Program-made: the position numbers and the translations under genes
Shown here: positions 1 through 9,769 of the stretch, piece by piece
Position numbering within the stretch: position 1 is the stretch's first letter
Layout of the letters: the number at the start of each line of letters is the position of its first letter
Origin: Clostridiales bacterium
GTDB taxonomy: Bacteria; Bacillota; Clostridia; Saccharofermentanales; Saccharofermentanaceae
NCBI GenBank assembly: GCA_017962145.1
Contig: JAGCVX010000018.1
Coordinates: 1 to 44,822 of the forward strand
DNA length: 44,822 nucleotides
Direction of reading: 5' to 3'
Notes under the pieces: generated by a model
What the model saw: only the letters and a program-made list of their open reading frames with translations
The model's database searches: none
Told to the model about the DNA's origin: nothing

Positions 1-2017
<2,017 letters not shown>

Positions 2018-2045
2018 TTATATAAAGATTTAACTATAGTTTGTG

Positions 2046-2078
2046 GCTCGTTCATGTGCGAATGGGCACACGCCGAGC
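2046..2078 (-). promoter_or_regulatory. 5' leader stem-loop of nifJ
   Basis: Two stacked stems can form in the nifJ leader. The outer arms are 2046-2050 and 2074-2078 (GCTCG/CGAGC). The inner arms are 2055-2059 and 2066-2070 (TGTGC/GCACA) around a 6-nt loop. The outer stem begins at about the nucleotide where transcription should start, 7 nt after the -10 box. It may protect the 5' end of a highly expressed mRNA. A protein operator is the alternative. The fold is seen in the sequence; the role is inferred. Confidence 0.45.
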
Positions 2079-2084
2079 GCATAT

Positions 2085-2093
2085 ATTATACCA
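2085..2093 (-). promoter_or_regulatory. nifJ promoter, extended -10
   Basis: On the minus strand this reads TGGTATAAT, a perfect -10 hexamer with the TGn extension. No good -35 box lies 16-18 nt upstream, which is acceptable for an extended -10 promoter. It sits between the gpmI terminator and nifJ, about 80 nt before the ATG. Confidence 0.65.
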
Positions 2094-2170
2094 TATATAA
2101 AGAAGAATGGGGCTTCCACTTCGTCCAAAAGTGACATATTTTGTAAATGATTTCGCCTAATTCTCAAATA

Positions 2171-2212
2171 ACAAAAAACCTCTGCCGTGTCATGTGCACA
2201 CAGCAGAGGTTT
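2171..2212 (-). terminator. Intrinsic terminator of gpmI
   Basis: A 10-bp stem (2176-2185 with 2203-2212, AAACCTCTGC on the minus strand) extends by four more pairs after one mismatch. It is followed on the minus strand by a run of T (2178-2173). It lies about 25 nt after the gpmI stop codon. Confidence 0.85.
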
Positions 2213-2236
2213 CCATTTATCCTGAGAGTTTCAGGC

Positions 2237-3865
2237 TTATTTCATCTTGATCATGGAAGATTCCCAGCAATCCGGCTTTTCTACGCCAAGAAGATCTGCG
2301 ATAGTCGCAGCGATGTTGGCAAGACCGTAAGAATCGGAATCAACAACTTCGTACTTATCCTTGTTCTCGGTGTTGTCGTAGAAGATGCACGGTACCGGAT
2401 TCAGAGTGTGGCTGGTCTTCGCCTTGATGCGGCCATCCTTATCTGCCTTCGGGGAACCGTCTTTTCCGAGCTCGAACATTTCCTCGGCATTACCGTGGTC
2501 AGCTGTGATGATCGCCATACCACCGACTGCATCGATTGCCGGCAGGATTCTCTTCAGAGCGATATCTACGGACTCTACACCGATTACAGCAGACTCAAAT
2601 ACGCCTGTGTGACCGACCATGTCGCCGTTGGGAAAGTTTACGCGCATGAAAGGATACTTGTTCTCAGAGATGAGCTTTACCAGTTCGTCTGTGATCTCAG
2701 CGGACTTCATCCACGGACGCTGCTCGAAAGGAACGATATCGGACGGGATCTCGATATACTCTTCGAGGTCGTCGTTGAACTTGCTGGATCTGTTACCGTT
2801 GAAGAAGTAAGTAACGTGACCGTACTTCTGTGTCTCGGAGATCGCCAGCTGAGCGATACCCTTGTTTGCGAGGAGCTCGCCGAGTGTGTTACGGATGACC
2901 GGCGGAGATACGAGGAACTTCTTCGGGATGTGAAGGTCGCCGTCGTACTCGAGCATACCTGCGTAGTTGACCTGCGGAACACGAACGCGGTCGAACTTGT
3001 CGAAGTCTGCGCCGCTCTCGAAAGCAACTGTCAGTTCCTGAGCACGGTCGCCACGGAAGTTGTAGAGGATTACACTGTCGCCGTCTTCGATGGTACCAAC
3101 CGGCGTACCGTTTTCAGCGATAACAAATGCCGGCAGATCCTGGTCGATAACGTTCGGAATCTCAGAACGGAATGTCTCGATTGCTTCTTTGGCTGTAGCG
3201 AACTGTCTGCCCTCACCAAGAACGTGTGTCTTCCAGCCTGCTTCAACCATACCCCAGTTTGCACCGTAGCGGTCCATCGTGATGACCATACGGCCACCGC
3301 CACTGGCGATTCTGTAATCGTGGGAAGCATCGGAAAGCTCAGCAAGCTTTGCTTCGAGCTGATCTACATACTGCAGAGCGGATGTCTCACCAACATCACG
3401 GCCGTCGAGCAGGATGTGGATACGAACCTTAGCTACACCCTCTTCTTTTGCCTCATCGAGCATAGCGAGGAGGTGATCGATGTGGGAGTGTACATTACCA
3501 TCGGAAAGAAGACCGATGAAGTGCATCGTGCCGCCCTTCTTCGCGTCAGCAACGAGTGACTGCCAAACTTCGCTCTGATACATGGATTTGCTTGCCAAAG
3601 ACTCGGAAACGAGCTTTGCGCCCTGGCTGTAGACCTGACCTGCACCGATTGCATTGTGGCCTACCTCGGAGTTACCCATGTCGCCGTCAGACGGAAGTCC
3701 GACTGCGGTACCGTGTGCCTTAAGCTTCTGCATCGGATAGTTCTTCATGCAGTTGTCGAGAATCGGCTTCTTTGCGCCGGTTACAGCATTACCTGTCTCG
3801 ATTTCTTTGATGCCTACGCCGTCCATGATGATCAGTACGACAGGGCCTTTGTAAGATGTACTCAT
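2237..3865 (-). CDS. gpmI: 2,3-bisphosphoglycerate-independent phosphoglycerate mutase
   Basis: Interconverts 3- and 2-phosphoglycerate in glycolysis, using two Mn2+ ions. At 542 residues it is slightly longer than the typical 510-515. It is an alkaline-phosphatase-fold enzyme. Visible motifs are MDGVG near the N-terminus (metal-binding Asp15), GDMGNSEVGHNAIGAGQ with the phosphorylated serine at about residue 66, LLDGRDVG, NFRGDRAQE, and the late metal-binding TADHGNAEEM. The start has a strong AGAAGGAG ribosome site 8 nt upstream. It lies downstream of the VanW gene on the same strand, but a 117-nt gap with two inverted repeats and a -10-like box suggests its own promoter. It ends at a clear terminator. 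Confidence 0.97.
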   Translation of the reverse strand: MSTSYKGPVVLIIMDGVGIKEIETGNAVTGAKKPILDNCMKNYPMQKLKAHGTAVGLPSDGDMGNSEVGHNAIGAGQVYSQGAKLVSESLASKSMYQSEVWQSLVADAKKGGTMHFIGLLSDGNVHSHIDHLLAMLDEAKEEGVAKVRIHILLDGRDVGETSALQYVDQLEAKLAELSDASHDYRIASGGGRMVITMDRYGANWGMVEAGWKTHVLGEGRQFATAKEAIETFRSEIPNVIDQDLPAFVIAENGTPVGTIEDGDSVILYNFRGDRAQELTVAFESGADFDKFDRVRVPQVNYAGMLEYDGDLHIPKKFLVSPPVIRNTLGELLANKGIAQLAISETQKYGHVTYFFNGNRSSKFNDDLEEYIEIPSDIVPFEQRPWMKSAEITDELVKLISENKYPFMRVNFPNGDMVGHTGVFESAVIGVESVDIALKRILPAIDAVGGMAIITADHGNAEEMFELGKDGSPKADKDGRIKAKTSHTLNPVPCIFYDNTENKDKYEVVDSDSYGLANIAATIADLLGVEKPDCWESSMIKMK

Positions 3866-3889
3866 ATTCTTCTCTCCTTCTCATAAAGA

Positions 3890-3921
3890 GGGCACAACTC
3901 TCAAGTATAAGAATTGTGCCC
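3890..3921 (-). promoter_or_regulatory. Inverted repeat flanking a possible gpmI -10 box
   Basis: Perfect 8-nt arms (GGGCACAA at 3890-3897, TTGTGCCC at 3914-3921) flank a 16-nt centre. On the minus strand the centre contains TATACT (3904-3909), a plausible -10 for gpmI about 40 nt before its start. The -35 is poor. It could be an operator overlapping the promoter, or an mRNA hairpin if transcription reads through from the VanW gene. There is no T-run after it, so it is not a standard terminator. Confidence 0.4.
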
Positions 3922-3942
3922 CTGATTAACGATTTATATGGT

Positions 3943-3960
3943 CCCGAACCACGGTTCGGG
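3943..3960 (-). terminator. Stem-loop after the VanW gene, possible terminator without U-tract
   Basis: CCCGAACC (3943-3950) pairs with GGTTCGGG (3953-3960) in a short GC-rich hairpin about 22 nt after the VanW gene stop. The minus-strand sequence after it is not T-rich, so it may be a weak terminator, a pause site or an RNA-stability element. Confidence 0.35.
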
Positions 3961-3982
3961 CAGAGGATCCACCCGTTTCTGC

Positions 3983-5746
3983 TTAGGTTGCCGGTGGATC
4001 GGTCGGATCAGTCGGCTGCGGTTCCGGTGTCGGAGTAGTCGGTTCCGGTGTCGGAGTAGTCGGTTCCGGTGTCGGAGTGGTCGGCTCCGGTGTCGGAGTA
4101 GTCGGCTCCGGTGTCGGGTTAGACGGATCCGGTGTCGGGTTGGACGGGTCCGGTGTCGGTGCATTCGGATCCGGAGTCGGCGTTACGCCGCCAGGAGGAG
4201 ATACCTTACCGGTTGCAGGATCCATGATATAGATCGTGCCGTCCGGTCCCAGTGTACCTACGCGGACTTCCTTATTGCTCATCGAGTATGTGCTCTGGAA
4301 GTACTCTTCACGCTTGATCTCGTTGCCATCCTTGTCATAGTACACTTTCCAGGAAGTGTATCTGTAACCTGTATGTGCGTCTTTTTCGGTCTTGGTCGTG
4401 CCGACTGCCATGGTCGGGTCTGCGATATAGACTGTACCTGTCGGAGGTGTGGAGCTCAGCTGCTCGCCGATCAGCTCGATACGCATACCGTCATCCAGCG
4501 GACGTCCGTAGATGGAAACGGTTACTTTCAGGTTCGAATAGTAAGCATGGATCGCGATCGGATAATCCGTATTGTTTGTGAAACGGAAGTTCGGGCTCTT
4601 CCATGTTACGGTTGCGTCTGTACCATACGGAACGTAGGAACTCGGATAAGTGTGGTTCTTACGCTCGTCTACCTGCAGGTCAGCTTTAACAACACTGTGG
4701 TAGAGCATGGTGTTTGCCTGGCAGATACCGCCGCCGAGCTCATCCTTATAAGCACCGCCTACGATACCCGGAGCCGGCTTGTAACCCTTATCTGCGGTTC
4801 TCTCACCAACTACTTCGTTGAAGTCGAATGTTTCGCCCGGCTGGAGGACCAGACCGTCGATCGTCTCACAAACGAGGCGGATGTTGGTGTTACGGTTCGG
4901 CTTATCTGCTGTATCCGAAGAAGTGGTGGATACGCAGCAGAGATAATCACGCAGGAAATCTGCGGATGTCTGAGGCTCGATGATCTCGCAGTCAACCGGG
5001 ATCACGACCTGATATTCAGCGTTATCCAGGGAAGCCTTTACGTCTGCGGCAGCCTTCTCGATATCTACCGAGCAGCCCTCCTGGGACTCTTCGATGATGA
5101 ACTGCAGGCTTTCTTTATCGAATCCGCTGGCATATGCTTCAACGACTTCCTTGTTGTACGGATTCAGTGCTTCATATGTCAAAGTGGAGATCGTATCTGT
5201 TGAGATGGTGAAGGAAGAAGCAAAGCTTATCGGGTTGGTCTTCAGTGCCATGACCGTGTTGTAACGGTCCTTCAGTCCTTCGTTACCTTCGAGCGTACTG
5301 GTACGTCCGTAGTTATATGCCTGTTCGATGATCTCATCGATATTGGATGTCAAAGTCAGTCCGGTAGTATCCAGTGGAACCAGTTCGTCCTCAACCTGGA
5401 ACTTTACGTCAACTACATCGCTCGCGGTGGAACCACGGGTGGTAGCGAACATGGCTTTTACTTCATCAAGTGTCTTTCCGGAAACATCTACACCGTCGAT
5501 GCTGATACCCTGGTAGAACGTATTGGTGTTCAGCTCTGCCTGCAGGTCCTCGGGAGTAAACTCAACTTCACTTCCGTTGGCATCTGTAACGATGATCTTA
5601 GTCTCTTTTGTCTCGGCGATCTTATCTTCAATAACTGTCTTATACAGCACAACTCCGCCGACGCCAACAACCAAAACGCCAACTACTGCGCCAATAACGC
5701 CGTTGGTGATCTTTTTTTGTCTTCTCTTAGCAGCATTCTTCTTCAT
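3983..5746 (-). CDS. Membrane-anchored VanW-domain protein with Pro/Thr-rich C-terminal tail
   Basis: Predicted cell-envelope protein of 587 residues. Family knowledge links VanW domains to peptidoglycan, but their biochemical role is not established. In order it has a basic cytoplasmic start (MKKNAAKRRQKK), one membrane segment at about residues 14-35, a region like the putative peptidoglycan-binding domain that usually precedes VanW, and the VanW domain itself (LQPGETFDFNEVVGERT, then GGGICQANTMLYH). The tail is built of 7-residue TPTPEPT/TPDPSNP units and could span or sit in the wall. The ATG at 5746 is preferred over an upstream ATG at 5851 because an extended -10 lies at 5781-5789, between them. 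It also puts the basic residues and membrane helix at the N-terminus. The ribosome site (GGAAGG, about 12 nt away) is only fair. No sortase motif was seen. Confidence 0.85.
   Translation of the reverse strand: MKKNAAKRRQKKITNGVIGAVVGVLVVGVGGVVLYKTVIEDKIAETKETKIIVTDANGSEVEFTPEDLQAELNTNTFYQGISIDGVDVSGKTLDEVKAMFATTRGSTASDVVDVKFQVEDELVPLDTTGLTLTSNIDEIIEQAYNYGRTSTLEGNEGLKDRYNTVMALKTNPISFASSFTISTDTISTLTYEALNPYNKEVVEAYASGFDKESLQFIIEESQEGCSVDIEKAAADVKASLDNAEYQVVIPVDCEIIEPQTSADFLRDYLCCVSTTSSDTADKPNRNTNIRLVCETIDGLVLQPGETFDFNEVVGERTADKGYKPAPGIVGGAYKDELGGGICQANTMLYHSVVKADLQVDERKNHTYPSSYVPYGTDATVTWKSPNFRFTNNTDYPIAIHAYYSNLKVTVSIYGRPLDDGMRIELIGEQLSSTPPTGTVYIADPTMAVGTTKTEKDAHTGYRYTSWKVYYDKDGNEIKREEYFQSTYSMSNKEVRVGTLGPDGTIYIMDPATGKVSPPGGVTPTPDPNAPTPDPSNPTPDPSNPTPEPTTPTPEPTTPTPEPTTPTPEPTTPTPEPQPTDPTDPPAT
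4021..4188 (-). repeat. Eight 21-bp tandem repeats coding the Pro/Thr tail
   Basis: Eight in-frame copies of a 21-bp unit start at 4021. The copies nearest the stop codon (4021-4083) are almost identical and they diverge toward 4188. Each codes seven residues of the TPTPEPT or TPDPSNP type. Such repeats change in number easily, so tail length may vary between strains. Confidence 0.9.
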
Positions 5747-5780
5747 TTCTTTCGCGACCTTCCAACAGTTAAATACATAA

Positions 5781-5789
5781 ACTATACCA
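5781..5789 (-). promoter_or_regulatory. Promoter of the VanW gene, extended -10
   Basis: The minus strand reads TGGTATAGT, an extended -10 with one mismatch to TATAAT. No convincing -35 is present. Transcription from here would start near 5774, which favours the 5746 start codon. Confidence 0.5.
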
Positions 5790-5911
5790 TGTAAAAGATT
5801 ACTATATGAAAGACTCTCTTTCAAGAACGAAGAACGAGTTTTAGCGTACAAAATTCAAAAAAATTGGAGCGTTTTTTTGTCATATCGCATGATTTTTTCT
5901 CTGAATTCGAA

Positions 5912-5917
5912 TATAAT
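5912..5917 (+). promoter_or_regulatory. Candidate -10 box of the priming sugar-transferase gene
   Basis: A perfect TATAAT lies in an AT-rich stretch about 65 nt before the plus-strand gene. No good -35 box lies at the right distance. The gap between this gene and the VanW gene (5747-5981) holds these two divergent promoters and nothing else I can identify. Confidence 0.4.
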
Positions 5918-5981
5918 AAATTGAGGTTTTATTCACTATAGCTTGATGAGACCTCTAAGTTTGCGTACAAGAGGAGTTTAC

Positions 5982-7457
5982 ATGCGTTTTTTTCACCGCT
6001 TCTCACAAGCCCATATTCTTAAGATTGCGTACTTTTTTATCGTAATCCTTCTGGTCAACCTCTCCTATGTCTGGACGTTCTATCTTTTGAGCGCGACCAA
6101 GATCACTCCGATTTCCGCTGACAACTTCCGCGCGTATATCGCCCTGATCCCTGTGATCAGCTTTTCTTCCCTGATCTTGTGCGACACGTTCCACCTGTCC
6201 CGTTTCTTCAGAAAGAAGCCCTGGGACATCCTGTCGCAGACCACTTCCTTCGTAATCATGCAGACACTGGTCACCACCGCCGCAAAGGATATGATGCTTC
6301 AACGTGCATTTCCCCGAAGCGTACAGGTCTTCAGTATCATCATCATGTTCGCCATGCTGTCTCTGTGGTCGGGCTTCTGCCTGCACCTGAGTCATAAGAT
6401 GTATGAGAAGAACCGTCTGGTCATCATCGGCGGTTCCCTGACATCGGCCAACATGATCCGCGACAAGATCCTGCCGAGTCTTCACCACTACGATATGGAG
6501 CTTTCCAATTCTCTAGTATACACCGACCGCATCGGCATCCGTGAAGCCATCATGGAGCAGTCCGAAGTCTTTATCTGCCCGGATGTTCCGGACGAGATCA
6601 AGTCGGACATCATCCTGCAGTGTGCAAGAAAGAATACAGTTGCCTACATGGTTCCGCAGTACTATGAGATCTCGCTTTTCAAGTCGAGGATCATGAACTT
6701 TGACGACCTGATGGTATTTCTGGTCGACCGTCTGACCTTGAAGTTTGAGCAGCGTGTTCTGAAGCGTGTCTTCGATATCGTCGTTTCGCTCCTGGCCCTG
6801 ATCATCCTTTCTCCGTTCCTGCTGATTGCCGCGATCCTCATCAAGTGCACATCGAAGGGTCCGGTCATCTACCGTCAGGAACGTCTGACACTGAACGAAG
6901 AACCTTACTACATCTACAAACTCCGCACCATGTTTGATGATGCCGAGAAGAATACCGGTGCCACCATCTCCGGTGCCAACGATCCACGTGTTACCCCGAT
7001 CGGCCGCATTCTCCGCCGTTCCAAGCTCGACGAAGTACCGCAGTTTATCAATGTGCTCCGTGGTGAGATGAGTATCGTCGGTCCTCGTTCCGAGCGTCCG
7101 GAATTCGCCAAGAAATTCGAAGCCGAAATCCCGGGTTATGACCAGCGCTTCTCCGTCAAAGCCGGTATCACGGGTCTTGCCCAGGTCAAGGGAAGCTACG
7201 ATTCTTCCGCATCGGATAAGCTCCGTTATGACCTGCTTTACATCAAGAACTACTCTCTGCTCGAAGATATCAAGATCATCCTGCACACCGTGCGTGTTAT
7301 CTTTACTCCGAAGCTTTATAAGCGGACTTACAGCGAGAACGTGGAGCAGTATGCACCATCGGCGACCCGTGATGAGATCCGTGCTAAGAGAAAAGCAAGA
7401 AGCGAACTGCAAAAACAGAGCCGCCCCGAAACTCCGGAAAACGGCACTGAACTTTGA
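5982..7457 (+). CDS. Polyprenyl-phosphate sugar-1-phosphate transferase (priming enzyme for polysaccharide)
   Basis: Integral membrane enzyme expected to transfer a hexose-1-phosphate from a nucleotide sugar to undecaprenyl phosphate, the first step of polysaccharide assembly (WbaP/WsaP-like). The 491 residues comprise about four or five N-terminal membrane helices, a central nucleotide-fold-like region (RLVIIGGSL), then a further helix and the cytoplasmic bacterial sugar-transferase domain. Signatures in the latter are KRVFDIVVSLLALI, YRQERLT, YKLRTM, SKLDEVPQFINVLRGEMS and VGPRSERPEF. The ATG at 5982 has a GAGGAG site 6 nt upstream; an in-frame ATG at 5943 has none. It converges with the GT operon, with a 24-nt gap and no visible terminator. 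The sugar it transfers cannot be told from sequence. Confidence 0.92.
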   Translation: MRFFHRFSQAHILKIAYFFIVILLVNLSYVWTFYLLSATKITPISADNFRAYIALIPVISFSSLILCDTFHLSRFFRKKPWDILSQTTSFVIMQTLVTTAAKDMMLQRAFPRSVQVFSIIIMFAMLSLWSGFCLHLSHKMYEKNRLVIIGGSLTSANMIRDKILPSLHHYDMELSNSLVYTDRIGIREAIMEQSEVFICPDVPDEIKSDIILQCARKNTVAYMVPQYYEISLFKSRIMNFDDLMVFLVDRLTLKFEQRVLKRVFDIVVSLLALIILSPFLLIAAILIKCTSKGPVIYRQERLTLNEEPYYIYKLRTMFDDAEKNTGATISGANDPRVTPIGRILRRSKLDEVPQFINVLRGEMSIVGPRSERPEFAKKFEAEIPGYDQRFSVKAGITGLAQVKGSYDSSASDKLRYDLLYIKNYSLLEDIKIILHTVRVIFTPKLYKRTYSENVEQYAPSATRDEIRAKRKARSELQKQSRPETPENGTEL

Positions 7458-7481
7458 TCTTTCTTATTTTCGGGATTCTTT

Positions 7482-8675
7482 TCAGATCTCGATGAGTCTT
7501 TCCAGTCTTGCGATGATATCGTCCCAGTTATAGTGGCAATAGGTGTAGTATTCGCCGTTTTTTCCCATCTCTTCGCGTTCTTTCGGATGATCCATCAGAT
7601 AGTCCATGCAGGAACAGAATTCATCGTAATCGTGATAGAACAATCCTCCGTTTGAAAGCAGGCAGTGATCCTTCAGTGTCTCGCAGATCCCGTTGACCAG
7701 AACAGGCTTTCTCAGCGAAAAGGCTTCGAGTACGGCGATCGAGAGACTTTCAAACATGGACGGCAGTACCAGGAAATCGGCCTGGGAGATCGCCGCGAAT
7801 TTATCGTTCTCGGAAACAAAACCAAGCGGGATGATCTCGTCGGAAGTGCTCAGATTCAGCGCATTGTTGCCTACCAGAACCAGCGGGACCTTCTTCTTTT
7901 TCGCCTGAACACGCTTCGCGTTATACTGCTGGAGATATTCCACCAGTTTCTTACAGCCTTTATTTACATCGACTCGGCCGGCATACACGATATATTCCGA
8001 CGGGATCTGGTATCGGCTCCGAAAACCCTCCACATCGATCTTTTCCGGAATATCGACACCGCATCCGCCGATGGCACTCGGAAGCTCGCCTGTCAGGAAG
8101 CGGTCGTTGACCATGCGCTTTTCACTGGCCGAATTAAAGAACAGGGCTTTGACCTGCGGCATGATCTTCTGAAATGTCGGGATGCGCAGATAGATCTCGT
8201 CGTGGGCGGTCGGGATCAGGACAGCCTTCTCGTGGACCTCCGGAACACCATAGACCGTGGTGTAGTAAAGATACGTCATGAAGACAAATGCTTCGTAGTT
8301 GTCCTTTTCGGCACGGAGCGCTTCGATCAGACGCGGGCAGTACGGGCCCTGCTTTCGAAACCACAGATCCAGGAACTCGGGATCGAAATCTCCGTCGCCA
8401 CTGTCAAAGGTCTCTCGAAGCTTCATGTTGACGCGGCCGAATTCCTCGATATCGCGCTCTTCGTCGTTCGGGAAACGGATCACGGTCACGCCGTTGATCG
8501 TTTCCTTTCCCGCGGGATATTCATTTTTCCAGGTCTGGTAATCCTTGGCACAGGTCGTAAAGACCGTCACATCATAGTGGGCAGTCAAGCGCTCGGCATA
8601 AAGGCGTGCCTCGAGTTCTGCACCGCCGTTTACTTCCAGACCGTATCTTTGTACTACGACAGCTACTTTTTTCAC
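7482..8675 (-). CDS. GT4-type glycosyltransferase, last gene of the manC operon
   Basis: Predicted retaining, nucleotide-sugar-dependent glycosyltransferase of the GT-B fold (397 residues), cytoplasmic or peripheral at the membrane. The N-terminus MKKVAVVVQRYG followed by NGGAE is the acceptor-side Rossmann start. The C-terminal donor domain has YIVYAGRVDVNKG and the E-x7-E motif in FESLSIAVLEAF. It overlaps the upstream GT gene by 4 nt (ATGA), so the two are translationally coupled. Likely substrates are GDP-mannose or GDP-rhamnose, judged only from the neighbouring manC, gmd and rmd genes. It is unlike the next two GTs in sequence. Confidence 0.88.
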   Translation of the reverse strand: MKKVAVVVQRYGLEVNGGAELEARLYAERLTAHYDVTVFTTCAKDYQTWKNEYPAGKETINGVTVIRFPNDEERDIEEFGRVNMKLRETFDSGDGDFDPEFLDLWFRKQGPYCPRLIEALRAEKDNYEAFVFMTYLYYTTVYGVPEVHEKAVLIPTAHDEIYLRIPTFQKIMPQVKALFFNSASEKRMVNDRFLTGELPSAIGGCGVDIPEKIDVEGFRSRYQIPSEYIVYAGRVDVNKGCKKLVEYLQQYNAKRVQAKKKKVPLVLVGNNALNLSTSDEIIPLGFVSENDKFAAISQADFLVLPSMFESLSIAVLEAFSLRKPVLVNGICETLKDHCLLSNGGLFYHDYDEFCSCMDYLMDHPKEREEMGKNGEYYTYCHYNWDDIIARLERLIEI

Positions 8676-9769
8676 GTCGTCTCCTCCTTTTCCAGAAGCG
8701 GAGAAATCGTCTCCCAGAGTCGCGCGCGGACATATTCCGGATCGAAACGCTTGAGTTCTTCCTTCATCCGTTCCTTCTGGATCTTGCGGAATTCTTCGTC
8801 TTTTACGATCTGATCGAGAACCGCTGCGGCTTTCCCTGGATCTTTACGCGAAAGAAGGACGCCGGCATTTCCCATCGTCTCACCGATGGCGCCGTAATCG
8901 CAGGCCATGACCGGTATCTCGAAAAGATAGGACTCGACGACCGGAACACAGAATCCTTCGTGTTCGCTCATGATGACAAATGCGTGCGCCGTGCGGTAAT
9001 AGGCCAGGATCTCCGGGAAAGATACATGTCCTGTGAAGATGACCTGATCGGAAAGACCCAGTGCTTCAGCGTATTTTTTCAGCTGGCTGTCGTAAAGCTC
9101 CATGCCCGTGGAGGAGCCGGCCAGAATCAATCGGGCGTTCTGGTTATAGTGTTTCACATATTCCGAGAAGACCGCGATGATATCTTCCTGACACTTATTC
9201 GGTGCGATGCGGCCGACGAACAGGATATTCGTCTTGCCGTCGCTCATCTTCTCTACTGTTTTCGGATCCGGTGCGGTCTGATAGTCTTCAAACGGGATCA
9301 GTACCGGGATCACGACCGGGGCGGAAAAGCCCATCTCAACGAGTTCATCGGCGTTATATCTCGAGTCGGCGATCGCAAGGTCGACATGCCCTGCCATGCG
9401 GGATGCTTCCTGACGGCCGTTGTCACTGGCCGCGCTGTGCTGCGGATCGTATTTTCTGAAATACCTGGTCGGAGTCATGTTGTGGTAGATCACGACCTTC
9501 GGATTCGGAAGATCCGTAAACCAGTCATTCATCTCGTCGGCTACGGACAGATGGTAAATCACCAGATCGTCGGGAGAAAGAAGCTTCTTTGCTTTTTCAA
9601 AGGTCTGGATGCTCTTTGCCGCGCGGCTGCTACTCTTGATATGGTTAAAACGGGCACCGATATGGTTGCCCACGTTCTTATCGAAAAGAAGCTCCGAAAT
9701 CGCCAGACAGTCGTTACTGACGGCATCTCCGGGCGCGATGGATGTGAGGAACTGCCAGACCTTCTTCAT
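8672..9769 (-). CDS. GT4-type glycosyltransferase (paralogue of the next gene)
   Basis: Predicted GT-B glycosyltransferase of 365 residues. It has the signatures VVIYHNMTP, TNILFVGRIAPNK and the donor-site E-x7-E in EHEGFCVPVVES. It resembles the gene immediately upstream along its whole length (for example YHNMTP/YHNITP, ADSRYNADEL/ADSEYNAEEL, NILFVGR, EHEGFCVP), so the pair arose by tandem duplication and then diverged. The start has a GGAGG site and overlaps the preceding stop by 4 nt. The two enzymes may add successive residues of the same sugar with different linkages; that is inference. Confidence 0.88.
   Translation of the reverse strand: MKKVWQFLTSIAPGDAVSNDCLAISELLFDKNVGNHIGARFNHIKSSSRAAKSIQTFEKAKKLLSPDDLVIYHLSVADEMNDWFTDLPNPKVVIYHNMTPTRYFRKYDPQHSAASDNGRQEASRMAGHVDLAIADSRYNADELVEMGFSAPVVIPVLIPFEDYQTAPDPKTVEKMSDGKTNILFVGRIAPNKCQEDIIAVFSEYVKHYNQNARLILAGSSTGMELYDSQLKKYAEALGLSDQVIFTGHVSFPEILAYYRTAHAFVIMSEHEGFCVPVVESYLFEIPVMACDYGAIGETMGNAGVLLSRKDPGKAAAVLDQIVKDEEFRKIQKERMKEELKRFDPEYVRARLWETISPLLEKEETT

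Noticed and set aside
2147..3559. Plus-strand 470-codon open frame over gpmI
   Set aside because: Antisense shadow of a fully recognisable GpmI; no family resemblance in the translated product.
4021..4188. Short regular repeats considered as a CRISPR array
   Set aside because: The units are contiguous 21-bp coding repeats with no spacers, in frame with the VanW gene.
3938..5203. Plus-strand 421-codon open frame with Arg/Cys-rich repeats
   Set aside because: The repeats are the reverse reading of the Pro/Thr tail of the VanW protein, not a protein of their own.
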